This document shows positions 25,526 to 33,572 of a stretch of DNA of 64,000 bases, piece by piece. Made by a program: the position numbers and the translations under genes. The stretch is from Phytopseudomonas argentinensis (GTDB lineage: Bacteria; Pseudomonadota; Gammaproteobacteria; Pseudomonadales; Pseudomonadaceae): contig NZ_FORC01000003.1 of NCBI RefSeq assembly GCF_900113905.1, positions 642,882 to 706,881 on the forward strand, in the 5' to 3' direction. The notes under the pieces are model-generated. The model made no database searches and was not told the origin of the DNA. It saw nothing but the letters and a program-made list of their open reading frames with translations. The stretch's first letter is position 1; the number at the start of each line of letters is the position of its first letter.

Positions 25526-26947
25526 ATGTTTGGTTCAAAAGACGACAACAAGACCCCGGCCCCCGAGCAGGGTGCCGAGAAAGCCGAAAAACGTGGCCTG
25601 TTTGGCTGGTTGCGCAAGAAGCCGACCGAGCCTGCACCAGCCGCTCAGGAGCCACAGGCCGAGGTGCCAGAGGCACTGCCGCAAGCATCGTCCGAGCCGG
25701 CGCCCCAAGAGCCCTTAGCCGAGGCCCCGGCGGCTGTGGAAAGCGCCCCGGTCGAACGCGACCCGATCGAAGCACCGGTTTTCAGCGAGCCGGCCGTCGC
25801 CGCTGAGCGTGTGCTCGATGACGCCACCCGTCATGGCCCCGAGGCGCTGTCCGCGCCGATTGCCGAGCAGCCGGCGGCGCAGCCCGAGCATTCGCCTGAG
25901 CTTGCCGCCGGCAGCGACGTGCAGCATGCCGTACCCGCCACCCCAGCTGCGGTGCTCTCTGCACCGGCCGAAGCGGTCAGCGAGCCGGTCGTCGAGCAGA
26001 ACAAACCCTCGGACAACAAGGGCGGCTGGTTCGCCCGCCTGCGCCAGGGGCTGTCGAAGACCAGTGCCAGCATCGGCGAAGGCATGGCCAGCCTGTTCCT
26101 CGGCAGGAAGGCCATCGACGATGACCTGCTCGACGAGATCGAAACCCGTCTGCTCACCGCCGACGTCGGTGTGGAGGCCACCACGGCGATCATCGGCAGC
26201 CTGACCCAGAAGGTAGCCCGCAAGCAGCTGACCGACAGCGACGCGCTGTTCAAGGCGCTGCAGGAAGAGTTGGCCGCCATGCTGCGCCCGGTCGAACAGC
26301 CACTGCAGATCGACAGCGCCAAGCGTCCCTACGTGATCCTGGTGGTCGGCGTGAATGGCGCCGGCAAGACCACCACCATCGGCAAATTGGCCAAGAAGCT
26401 GCAGGGCGAGGGCAAGAAGGTCATGCTCGCCGCGGGCGATACCTTCCGCGCCGCTGCCGTCGAGCAGCTGCAGGTGTGGGGCGAGCGCAACAAGATTCCG
26501 GTGATCGCCCAGCACACCGGCGCCGATTCGGCCTCGGTGATCTTCGATGCCGTGCAGGCCGCCAAGGCCCGTGGCATCGACGTGCTGATCGCCGATACCG
26601 CTGGCCGTCTGCACACCAAGGACAACCTGATGGAGGAGCTGAAGAAGGTCCGTCGGGTGATCGGCAAGCTTGATGACAGCGCGCCCCATGAAGTGCTGCT
26701 GGTGCTCGATGCCGGCACCGGTCAGAACGCCATCAACCAGGCCAAACAATTCAACCAGACGGTGAACTTGACCGGCCTGGCCCTGACCAAGCTGGATGGC
26801 ACGGCCAAGGGCGGGGTGATCTTCGCCCTGGCCAAGCAGTTCGGCCTGCCGATTCGCTATATCGGCGTGGGTGAGGGGATCGACGATCTGCGCACCTTCG
26901 AGGCCGAACCCTTCGTTCAGGCGCTTTTCCAGCAGCGGGAGCAGTGA
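25526..26947 (+). CDS. ftsY: Signal recognition particle receptor FtsY
   Basis: SRP GTPase receptor that docks ribosome-nascent chains at the membrane. It has 473 residues. The N-terminal A domain (1-165) is acidic and Ala/Pro/Glu-rich, as in E. coli. Then come the NG domains: helical N (LRQGLSKTSASIGEGMASLF), G1 GVNGAGKTTTIGKLAKK, DTFRAAAVEQL, G3 DTAGRLHTKDNLM, and TKLDGTAKGG. It overlaps ftsE (TGATG), giving the conserved ftsYEX order. The palindromic repeat lies about 80 bp upstream. Confidence 0.97.
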   Translation: MFGSKDDNKTPAPEQGAEKAEKRGLFGWLRKKPTEPAPAAQEPQAEVPEALPQASSEPAPQEPLAEAPAAVESAPVERDPIEAPVFSEPAVAAERVLDDATRHGPEALSAPIAEQPAAQPEHSPELAAGSDVQHAVPATPAAVLSAPAEAVSEPVVEQNKPSDNKGGWFARLRQGLSKTSASIGEGMASLFLGRKAIDDDLLDEIETRLLTADVGVEATTAIIGSLTQKVARKQLTDSDALFKALQEELAAMLRPVEQPLQIDSAKRPYVILVVGVNGAGKTTTIGKLAKKLQGEGKKVMLAAGDTFRAAAVEQLQVWGERNKIPVIAQHTGADSASVIFDAVQAAKARGIDVLIADTAGRLHTKDNLMEELKKVRRVIGKLDDSAPHEVLLVLDAGTGQNAINQAKQFNQTVNLTGLALTKLDGTAKGGVIFALAKQFGLPIRYIGVGEGIDDLRTFEAEPFVQALFQQREQ

Positions 26948-27618
26948 TGATCCGATTCGAGCAGGTCGGCAAGCGTTACCCCAACGGCCATGTCGGGTTG
27001 CATGAGTTGAGTTTCCGCGTGCGCCGCGGCGAGTTTCTGTTCGTCACCGGCCACTCCGGCGCCGGCAAGAGCACCCTGCTGCGCCTGCTGCTGGCCATGG
27101 AGCGCCCGACCTCGGGCAAGCTGCTGCTGGCCGGCCAGGACCTGGGGCAGATCAGCAACGCGCAGATTCCCTTTCTGCGCCGGCAGATCGGCGTGGTGTT
27201 CCAGAACCACCAGCTGCTGTTCGACCGCAGCGTGTTCGATAACGTGGCCTTGCCGCTGCAGATCCTCGGCTTGTCCAAGAGCGATATCGGCCGTCGTGTC
27301 GGCGCGGCCCTGGAGCGGGTTTCCCTGAGCGACAAGGCCGAGCTGTACCCTGGCGATCTGTCGACCGGGCAGCAACAGCGCGTCGGCATCGCCCGCGCCA
27401 TCGTCCATCGTCCGGCCCTGCTGCTGGCCGACGAACCCACCGGTAATCTCGACCCGCGTCTGGCGGCAGAAATCATGGGCGTATTCGAAGACATCAACCG
27501 TCTCGGCACCAGCGTGCTGATCGCCAGTCACGACCTGGCGCTGATCGCGCGCATGCGTCACCGCATGCTCACCCTGCAACGCGGCCGCCTGATCGGCGAT
27601 GGGGAGGCAGGCGAATGA
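26947..27618 (+). CDS. ftsE: Cell-division ABC transporter ATP-binding subunit FtsE
   Basis: 223-residue ATPase. With FtsX it activates septal peptidoglycan hydrolases through a periplasmic coiled coil. Walker A GHSGAGKSTLLR, Q-loop VVFQNHQLLFDRSV, signature LSTGQQQRVGIARA, Walker B LLLADEPTGNLD and the H-loop ASHD are intact. The ATG at 26947 overlaps the ftsY stop codon, so I prefer it to the GTG one codon earlier. It overlaps ftsX by four bases. Confidence 0.97.
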   Translation: MIRFEQVGKRYPNGHVGLHELSFRVRRGEFLFVTGHSGAGKSTLLRLLLAMERPTSGKLLLAGQDLGQISNAQIPFLRRQIGVVFQNHQLLFDRSVFDNVALPLQILGLSKSDIGRRVGAALERVSLSDKAELYPGDLSTGQQQRVGIARAIVHRPALLLADEPTGNLDPRLAAEIMGVFEDINRLGTSVLIASHDLALIARMRHRMLTLQRGRLIGDGEAGE

Positions 27619-28631
27619 GTGCTTCGCGCATGCCGCCACCGCAGCCGTCGCAACGCGTAGGCGCGGCGCCCAAGAATGCCGAACCGCAAGGCCCGGACAA
27701 CGAACCGGATTTCCGCACTCTGGCGCGCGCCTGGGTGGAAAGCCATCGGGCCAGCCTGGTCGACAGCTTGCGCCGCCTTGGAAAGCACCCGATCGGCAGC
27801 TTCTTTACCTGCCTGGTAATGGCTGTGGCGCTGAGCTTGCCCATGGGCCTTTCGCTTTTACTCGGCAATGTCGAGCGTCTTGGCGGCACCTGGGAGCGTG
27901 CTGCGCAGATATCGGTGTTCCTCAAGATCGACGCCAGCGATAGTCAGGGCCAGGCCCTGCGCGAAGAGATCGCCGGCATGGACGACGTGGCTGAAGCCGA
28001 ATGGATCAGTCGCGAAAAGGCTCTTGAAGAGTTTCAGCAGCAGTCCGGGTTGGGCGAAGCCCTCAAGGAGTTGCCGAGCAATCCGTTGCCCGGCGCTGTG
28101 CTGGTCACGCCCAAGGAGGTCGACAAGGCCACTCTTGAGGCGTTGCGTTTGCGTTTGGCAGAGCTGCCCAACGTGGAGCAGGCACAGCTGGACTTGGTCT
28201 GGGTCGAGCGTTTGAGCGCCATCCTCAAGTTGGGCGACCGTTTCGTTTTTGGCCTCACGGTTTTGCTGATCATGGCGCTGCTGCTGGTGATCGGTAACAC
28301 CATCCGCCTGCATATCGAGAACCGGCGTACCGAGATCGAGGTGATCAAGCTGGTGGGCGGCACCGATAGCTATGTACGCCGGCCGTTCCTTTACATGGGT
28401 GCGCTGTATGGCCTGGGCGCCGGTGTGCTGGCGTGGCTGGTGCTGGCCTTTGGGCTGAACTGGTTGAACGATGCCGTGGTGCGCCTGTCCGGATTGTATG
28501 GCAGTGATTTCGCGTTGGCCGGTGTGCCGCCGGGTGACGGCTTCTCCCTATTGCTGGGGGCGGTGCTGTTGGGGTATATCGGTGCGTGGCTGGCGGTGGC
28601 GCGACATCTGAGGGAGCTTGCCCCCCGCTGA
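27615..28631 (+). CDS. ftsX: Cell-division ABC transporter permease subunit FtsX
   Basis: 338 residues with a cytoplasmic N-terminal extension of about 60 residues. TM1 (FTCLVMAVALSLPMGLSLLL) is followed by a large periplasmic domain (about 85-205), then three more TM helices (LTVLLIMALLLVIGN; ALYGLGAGVLAWLVLAFGL; LLLGAVLLGYIGAWLAV). IENRRTEIEVIKLVGGT before TM3 is the FtsX coupling segment. It is the last gene of the ftsYEX unit; palindromic repeat C begins nine bases after its stop. Confidence 0.96.
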   Translation: MSASRMPPPQPSQRVGAAPKNAEPQGPDNEPDFRTLARAWVESHRASLVDSLRRLGKHPIGSFFTCLVMAVALSLPMGLSLLLGNVERLGGTWERAAQISVFLKIDASDSQGQALREEIAGMDDVAEAEWISREKALEEFQQQSGLGEALKELPSNPLPGAVLVTPKEVDKATLEALRLRLAELPNVEQAQLDLVWVERLSAILKLGDRFVFGLTVLLIMALLLVIGNTIRLHIENRRTEIEVIKLVGGTDSYVRRPFLYMGALYGLGAGVLAWLVLAFGLNWLNDAVVRLSGLYGSDFALAGVPPGDGFSLLLGAVLLGYIGAWLAVARHLRELAPR

Positions 28632-28639
28632 GGCGCCGT

Positions 28640-28760
28640 CAAAGATTGCTGCGCGTCGGCCATGCGGCGTTGAAAGCAGGCTCGGAATGCTCATGTACAA
28701 AAGTACACTCTGCTTCCTCGCCTCCTTTCACCTTGCATGGCTCTAGCTCGCGAATCTTTG
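28640..28760. repeat. Palindromic intergenic repeat, copy C
   Basis: Ends CAAAGATT (28640-28647) and AATCTTTG (28753-28760) are exactly complementary. Core TCGGAATGCTCATGTACAAA followed by AGTACACTCTGC. It sits between ftsX and rpoH. The tip sequence differs from the other copies but still pairs. Confidence 0.8.
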
Positions 28761-28902
28761 GGCCAAGTTATCAGGCTGTTTGAGGCTGGCTCAAGTTATT
28801 GATTTGGTTGATATTGACTATTGGCCGGGGAACCAGGATGGTGGCTTCCGGTCATATTGCGCAGTGCTACACTGCGTATGTTTCGTGAATCGGAGGATTC
28901 GA

Positions 28903-29757
28903 ATGTCCACTTCCTTGCAACCTGTTCATGCTCTGGTTCCAGGCGCCAACCTGGAAGCTTACGTGCATGCCGTTAACAGCATTCCGCTGCTGACGCCCGA
29001 GCAGGAGCGCGAACTGGCCGGTAATCTCTTCTACAAGCAGGACCTCGACGCAGCTCGCCAGATGGTATTGGCGCACCTGCGTTTCGTCGTGCATATCGCG
29101 CGCAGTTACTCCGGCTACGGGCTGGCCCAGGCCGACCTGATCCAGGAAGGCAATGTAGGCCTGATGAAGGCGGTCAAGCGCTTCAATCCCGAGATGGGTG
29201 TACGCCTGGTGTCGTTCGCCGTGCACTGGATTCGTGCGGAAATCCACGAGTTCATTCTCAAGAACTGGCGGATCGTCAAGGTCGCCACCACCAAGGCACA
29301 ACGCAAGCTGTTCTTCAATCTGCGCAGTCAGAAGAAGCGCCTGGCCTGGTTGAACAACGACGAAGTCAACGCCGTTGCCGAAAGCCTGGGTGTCGAAGCG
29401 CGCGAAGTGCGTGAGATGGAAAGTCGCCTGACAGGCCAGGACATGGCCTTCGACCCGGCAGCCGATGCCGATGACGACAGCGCTTTCCAGTCGCCAGCCC
29501 AGTATCTGGAAGATCATCGTTACGATCCGGCTCGGCAGATGGAAGACGAAGACTGGAGCGATACCTCCAGTGCCAACCTGCATGAGGCCCTCGAGGCGCT
29601 CGACGAGCGCAGCCGCGACATCCTGCAGCAACGCTGGTTGGCCGAGGAAAAGGCCACGCTGCACGAGTTGGCGGCCAAGTACAACGTCTCGGCCGAGCGT
29701 ATCCGTCAGTTGGAGAAGAACGCGATGAACAAGCTCAAGGGCTCCATCGCCGCCTGA
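28903..29757 (+). CDS. rpoH: RNA polymerase heat-shock sigma factor RpoH (sigma-32)
   Basis: Started at ATG 28903 behind GGAGG, giving 284 residues, the normal length; the longer frame reads through the leader. Region 2 (RFVVHIARSYSGYGLAQADL, LIQEGNVGLMKAVKRFNPEM) and the -10 recognising VRLVSFAVHWIRAEIHEFIL are visible. So are the RpoH box around QRKLFFNLRSQKKR, region 3 and region 4.2 (LHELAAKYNVSAERIRQLEK). The leader (28761-28902) is long enough for the thermosensing structure known for rpoH; I could not fold it. It is followed by an intrinsic terminator. Confidence 0.97.
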   Translation: MSTSLQPVHALVPGANLEAYVHAVNSIPLLTPEQERELAGNLFYKQDLDAARQMVLAHLRFVVHIARSYSGYGLAQADLIQEGNVGLMKAVKRFNPEMGVRLVSFAVHWIRAEIHEFILKNWRIVKVATTKAQRKLFFNLRSQKKRLAWLNNDEVNAVAESLGVEAREVREMESRLTGQDMAFDPAADADDDSAFQSPAQYLEDHRYDPARQMEDEDWSDTSSANLHEALEALDERSRDILQQRWLAEEKATLHELAAKYNVSAERIRQLEKNAMNKLKGSIAA

Positions 29758-29772
29758 TCCGGCCTGCAACAC

Positions 29773-29806
29773 CAAAACGCCCAGACTCTGTTCGGGGCGT
29801 TTTTGT
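29773..29806 (+). terminator. Intrinsic terminator after rpoH
   Basis: AAAACGCCC, a loop of about 15 bases and GGGGCGTTTTTG, beginning 16 bases after the rpoH stop codon. Confidence 0.85.
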
Positions 29807-29836
29807 TTGGGGGTGAAAGATGGCGGAGCGGGTATT

Positions 29837-29922
29837 TGTGAGAGCGGGCGGGGACGCCTAGTCCAGGCCCGCGAAATGGATTTCCCTGGAAGTGAAGTTC
29901 GCGGGCATGGCCCGCTCCCACA
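29837..29922. repeat. REP-like palindromic element (second copy)
   Basis: Outer arms TGTGAGAGCGGGC (29837-29849) and GCCCGCTCCCACA (29910-29922). It contains the same GGGACGCCTAGTCCAGGCCC and TTCGCGGGCATGGCCCGC words as the copy at 366-435, between rpoH and mtgA. Confidence 0.7.
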
Positions 29923-29960
29923 GAGAGCAGAATGCTGGCTTCTTTAGCTTTTCAGTCTGG

Positions 29961-30683
29961 CTACTTAGCCCACCAGGCCGGCCGCGGTGCTGCCAACTGA
30001 TCGAGATAGTGACTGCCACCCAGCTGGCGCATCTGTCGGCGAATCCAGTTGGCGCGCTGATTGACGTAACCACTGGGGCGACCGGCATCGTACTGCCGCG
30101 GGTTGGGCAGCACGGCCGCAAGCAGGCTGGCCTGACGCGTCGACAGGTAAGAGGCGCCGATATTGAAATGGTGCCGAGCCGCGGCCTCGGCACCGAATAC
30201 GCCATCGGCCCATTCCGCGCTGTTGAGGTAGACCTCGAGGATGCGCTCCTTGGGCCACAACAGTTCGATCAGCGCCGTGAACCACACCTCGATACCCTTG
30301 CGCAGCCAGCTACGGCCGGACCACAGGAACAGGTTCTTGGCCACCTGTTGGCTGAGGGTGCTGGCACCGCGTACCGAGCCGCCCTGCTGGTTGTGCGACA
30401 ACGCTACCTTGATCGCCTCGACGTCGAAGCCCCAGTGCTGGGCGAACTTCTGGTCTTCGCTGGCGATCACAGCGATCTTCAGGTCATCCGGCAGCTGATC
30501 CCAGGAGCGCCAGGTGCGTTGCAGGTCGATGGGCTTGCCGTCGACCCAGGATTCGATCTTGCGCTCGACCATCAGCGCCGTGCCCGGTGGCGGCACCCAG
30601 CGCAGGGCGAGCACCAGCAGGATGGAGCCGGCAATGAACCAGAGCAGCAACTTCAGCAGGAGGCGGCGAAGGGATCGGAGCAT
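29961..30683 (-). CDS. mtgA: Monofunctional biosynthetic peptidoglycan transglycosylase
   Basis: GT51 glycosyltransferase that polymerises lipid II into glycan strands. 240 residues with an N-terminal anchor (LLLKLLLWFIAGSILLVLAL). The catalytic Glu lies in VIASEDQKFAQHWGFD, followed by GASTLSQQVAKNLFL, RKGIEVWFTALIELLWPKER and ILEVYLNSAEWADGVFGAEA, all GT51 motifs. There is no transpeptidase domain. It is transcribed opposite to the ftsX-rpoH-thi block. Confidence 0.95.
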   Translation of the reverse strand: MLRSLRRLLLKLLLWFIAGSILLVLALRWVPPPGTALMVERKIESWVDGKPIDLQRTWRSWDQLPDDLKIAVIASEDQKFAQHWGFDVEAIKVALSHNQQGGSVRGASTLSQQVAKNLFLWSGRSWLRKGIEVWFTALIELLWPKERILEVYLNSAEWADGVFGAEAAARHHFNIGASYLSTRQASLLAAVLPNPRQYDAGRPSGYVNQRANWIRRQMRQLGGSHYLDQLAAPRPAWWAK

Positions 30684-30826
30684 GCGCAGGGAGCCAGGCT
30701 TGATGGCCGTTTAGTATACGGCGCCTGGTGGTGTTGCGGACAACGCTGCGGCAATCCGGGGCGCGCGTCTTGGCGGGTGTCGGCGTAAACTGCATCCTCG
30801 TTAATGTCGCGATCGGTGAGGACGCT

Positions 30827-31198
30827 ATGGTTCGCCTGTGGTTGTTGCTGTCGGCCTTCGCCGGCTTTTCCGGGGTTGCGCTGGGCGCCTTCGCCGCCCA
30901 TGGCCTGAAGAGCAGGCTGAGCGCCGAGTACCTGGCCGTGTTCCAGACCGGCACTCACTACCAACTGATCCATGCCCTGGCCCTGCTGGGCGTGGCCATC
31001 CTGGCGCTGGTTGCGCCGGGGCGCCTGGTGAATCTGGCCGGGTTTTTTTTCGCCGCCGGGATCCTGCTGTTCTCGGGTAGCCTGTACCTGCTGACCCTCA
31101 GTGGCATCAGCAAGCTGGGCATCATCACCCCCTTTGGCGGCCTGGCCTTTCTGGCCGGCTGGGCGTGCCTGGGCCTGCTGGCCTGGCGCATGGCCTGA
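30827..31198 (+). CDS. DUF423 family membrane protein
   Basis: 123 residues from ATG 30827 (GTGAGGAC upstream); the longer frame adds 33 residues without similarity. Four predicted TM helices begin LWLLLSAFAGFSGVALGAFA. The DUF423 hallmark AHGLKSRLSAEYLAVFQTGT follows, then HYQLIHALALLGVAIL and LSGISKLGIITPFGGLAFLAGW. Homologous to YgdD; the function is unknown. Confidence 0.9.
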   Translation: MVRLWLLLSAFAGFSGVALGAFAAHGLKSRLSAEYLAVFQTGTHYQLIHALALLGVAILALVAPGRLVNLAGFFFAAGILLFSGSLYLLTLSGISKLGIITPFGGLAFLAGWACLGLLAWRMA

Positions 31199-31219
31199 GA
31201 CCAATGGCAGGCCTGCGCC

Positions 31220-31248
31220 TTGGTCATCGCCGGGGATCGGGCTAGAAT
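31220..31248 (+). promoter_or_regulatory. Candidate sigma-70 promoter for thiS-thiG
   Basis: TTGGTC (31220-31225), 17-bp spacer, TAGAAT (31243-31248), 33 bases before the thiS ATG. I see no TPP riboswitch in this short leader. Confidence 0.5.
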
Positions 31249-31280
31249 GCCGGCCCTTTCTCCTGTTGTGACGGGTCGCC

Positions 31281-31481
31281 ATGCATATCCAGTTGAACGG
31301 TGAAACCCTCGAGCTGCCCGAAGGTGCCAGTGTCGCCGACCTGATCGAGCGCCTGGAGCTGAGCGGGCGCCGCGTGGCGGTCGAGCGCAACCTCGATATC
31401 GTGCCGCGCAGCCAGTACGCCAGCACGGCGCTGGCCGACGGTGATCGCCTCGAAGTGGTCCATGCCATCGGCGGCGGTTGA
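31281..31481 (+). CDS. thiS: Sulfur carrier protein ThiS
   Basis: 66-residue ubiquitin-like protein that carries sulfur as a C-terminal thiocarboxylate for thiazole formation. It begins MHIQLNGETLELPEGASVAD and ends in the required Gly-Gly (HAIGGG). thiG follows after 42 bases, so the carrier and the thiazole synthase are co-expressed. Confidence 0.95.
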   Translation: MHIQLNGETLELPEGASVADLIERLELSGRRVAVERNLDIVPRSQYASTALADGDRLEVVHAIGGG

Positions 31482-31523
31482 GCCCGGCGCCGCGCCCTTC
31501 CAACTTACTGCAGAGGAATCTCC

Positions 31524-32318
31524 ATGAGCCACGCTGTCAGCGACAAGCCCTTTACCCTGGCCGGCCGCACCTACCAGTCGCGTCTGCTGGTCGGCACTGG
31601 TAAATACAAGGATCTCGACGAAACCCGCGACGCCATCGAGGCCTCGGGTGCGGAGATCGTCACCGTGGCGGTGCGCCGTACCAATATCGGCCAGAATCCG
31701 GGCGAGCCGAATCTGCTCGACGTGATCTCGCCGGATCGCTACACCATCCTGCCCAATACCGCCGGCTGCTACGACGCCGTCGAGGCCGTGCGCACCTGCC
31801 GCCTGGCCCGCGAGCTGCTCGACGGCCACAAGCTGGTCAAGCTGGAAGTGCTGGCCGACCAGAAGACCCTGTTCCCAAACGTGATCGAAACCCTCAAGGC
31901 CGCCGAAGTGCTGGTCAAGGAAGGCTTCGATGTGATGGTTTACACCAGTGATGACCCGATCATCGCCCGCCAGCTCGCCGACATGGGCTGCATCGCCGTG
32001 ATGCCCCTGGCCGGCCTGATCGGCACCGGCCTGGGCATCTGCAACCCCTACAACCTGCGCATCATCCTCGAAGAGGCCAAGGTGCCCGTGCTGGTCGATG
32101 CCGGCGTCGGCACGGCGTCCGACGCGACCATCGCCATGGAACTGGGCTGCGAGGCGGTGCTGATGAACAGCGCCATCGCCCATGCCCAGCATCCGGTGCT
32201 GATGGCCCAGGCCATGAAATACGCCATCGAGGCAGGCCGCCTGGCCTACCTGGCCGGGCGTATGCCGAAGAAGCTCTATGCCAGCGCGTCTTCCCCCTTG
32301 GAGGGGCTGATCCGCTGA
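31524..32318 (+). CDS. thiG: Thiazole synthase
   Basis: Condenses DXP, dehydroglycine and ThiS-thiocarboxylate into the thiazole of thiamine. 264 residues of TIM-barrel type, with SRLLVGTGKYKDLDETRDAI, the Schiff-base Lys in VKLEVLADQKTLFPN, MPLAGLIGTGLGICNPYNLR and VPVLVDAGVGTASDATIAMELGC (phosphate site). It starts at ATG 31524 behind AGAGGAAT. Palindromic repeat D follows directly. Confidence 0.96.
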   Translation: MSHAVSDKPFTLAGRTYQSRLLVGTGKYKDLDETRDAIEASGAEIVTVAVRRTNIGQNPGEPNLLDVISPDRYTILPNTAGCYDAVEAVRTCRLARELLDGHKLVKLEVLADQKTLFPNVIETLKAAEVLVKEGFDVMVYTSDDPIIARQLADMGCIAVMPLAGLIGTGLGICNPYNLRIILEEAKVPVLVDAGVGTASDATIAMELGCEAVLMNSAIAHAQHPVLMAQAMKYAIEAGRLAYLAGRMPKKLYASASSPLEGLIR

Positions 32319-32324
32319 CTCTCC

Positions 32325-32457
32325 ACGATCAGCTGCGCGTCGGCCCTGCTGCGTTGAAAACAGGCTCGGAATGCTCATGTACAAAAGTACACTCCGCTTC
32401 CTCGCCTGTTTTTGCGGGGCCGCCTAGGCCTTGCATGGCTCTAGCTCGCAAGATCGT
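32325..32457. repeat. Palindromic intergenic repeat, copy D
   Basis: Ends ACGATC (32325-32330) and GATCGT (32452-32457) pair. Inner GAAAACAGGCTC faces CGCCTGTTTTTG, and the core TCGGAATGCTCATGTACAAA plus AGTACACTCCGC is identical to copy C apart from one base. It carries a short insertion (GGGGCCGCCTAGGC) in the right arm and lies between thiG and trmB. Confidence 0.8.
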
Positions 32458-32506
32458 TTAGCTGCCCCCCTTTATCAATTTAATACCTGCGTTGCCGAGT
32501 GTCCCA

Positions 32507-33223
32507 ATGAGCGATATCGAACAAACCCCAGCCGAAGAAACCCCACGGCACATGCGCGCCATCAAGAGTTTCGTGATGCGTGCCGGACGCATGACCGAAG
32601 GCCAGCAGCGTGGCTTCGACCAGGGGCTGCCGAAATTCGGCCTGGAGTTGAGCGATGGCATGCAGGATTTCGACGCGGTGTTCGGGCGCCAGGCGCCGCG
32701 CACCTTCGAAATCGGCTTTGGCATGGGTCACTCCACGTTGGAAATGGCCGCCGCCGCGCCTGAGCAGGATTTTATCGGTGTGGAAGTGCACCGGCCTGGC
32801 GTGGGCGCCTTGCTCAATGGGGTGATGACGCAGAACCTGACCAACCTGCGCGTATACAGCTGCGATGCCCTGGAAGTACTGCGTCAGTGCGTGCCCGACG
32901 CCAGCCTCGACCGCGTGCTGCTGTTCTTCCCCGATCCCTGGCACAAGGCGCGGCATAACAAGCGCCGCATCGTGCAGCCGGCGTTCGCCGAGCTGGTCCG
33001 CCAGAAGCTCAAGGTCGGCGGCGTGCTGCACATGGCTACCGACTGGGAGCCCTATGCCGAATACATGCTGGAGGTGATGAACGTGGCACCCGGTTATCGC
33101 AACCTCGCCGCCGACGGGCGCTGCGTCGAACGCCCGGCCGAGCGCCCGGTGACCAAGTTCGAACGTCGCGGCGAGCGCCTCGGCCACGGCGTCTGGGACC
33201 TCAAGTTCGAGCGCATCGACTGA
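32507..33223 (+). CDS. trmB: tRNA (guanine-46-N7)-methyltransferase
   Basis: 238 residues from ATG 32507. It makes m7G46 in the variable loop of tRNAs. Motifs: FEIGFGMGHSTLEMAAAAPE (SAM-binding loop), FIGVEVHRPGVGALL, VLLFFPDPWHKARHNKRRIV (the TrmB FPDPWxKxRHxKRR signature) and TKFERRGERLGHGVWDLKFE at the C terminus. The next small gene starts four bases after the stop. Confidence 0.96.
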   Translation: MSDIEQTPAEETPRHMRAIKSFVMRAGRMTEGQQRGFDQGLPKFGLELSDGMQDFDAVFGRQAPRTFEIGFGMGHSTLEMAAAAPEQDFIGVEVHRPGVGALLNGVMTQNLTNLRVYSCDALEVLRQCVPDASLDRVLLFFPDPWHKARHNKRRIVQPAFAELVRQKLKVGGVLHMATDWEPYAEYMLEVMNVAPGYRNLAADGRCVERPAERPVTKFERRGERLGHGVWDLKFERID

Positions 33224-33227
33224 GCTT

Positions 33228-33572
33228 ATGACTCGCCTGTCGAGGCGTCAGGCCCGCCGCGCCGGCCATGCACGCCATCGTCCGCAATGGCAGATGCCCC
33301 AGCCCAGCGCTCGCGCGGCCTGGGCAGCGCGCCTGCTGTTGCCGGTGACGGCGCTGGTCATGGCGGTCTGCGCTGCGGCGCTGCTGTTCACGGTGGGGCA
33401 GGCGCTGCATAGCGGCGTGGCCATCTCACCGTCTAGAATCGGCCCGGCGACCTTTTACCCGCTTGCCACCCACCCACTGGGCTATTGCCTGACGTTGCTG
33501 CTGCACAGCTTGATCGCCTTTGCCATGGCCGGGGCGAGCTGGTTCTGCTGGCGCATGTCGCGGCAGGGCTGA
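33228..33572 (+). CDS. Small membrane protein of unknown function
   Basis: 114 residues: an Arg-rich cytoplasmic start, then two TM helices (LLLPVTALVMAVCAAALLFT and LTLLLHSLIAFAMAGASWF) joined by a loop of about 25 residues. It follows trmB by four bases and is probably co-transcribed. No domain is recognised. Its stop codon abuts the convergent transporter gene. Confidence 0.65.
   Translation: MTRLSRRQARRAGHARHRPQWQMPQPSARAAWAARLLLPVTALVMAVCAAALLFTVGQALHSGVAISPSRIGPATFYPLATHPLGYCLTLLLHSLIAFAMAGASWFCWRMSRQG

Noticed and set aside
31199..31280. TPP riboswitch upstream of thiS
   Set aside because: The leader is only about 30 nt long after the likely promoter and lacks the THI-box words.
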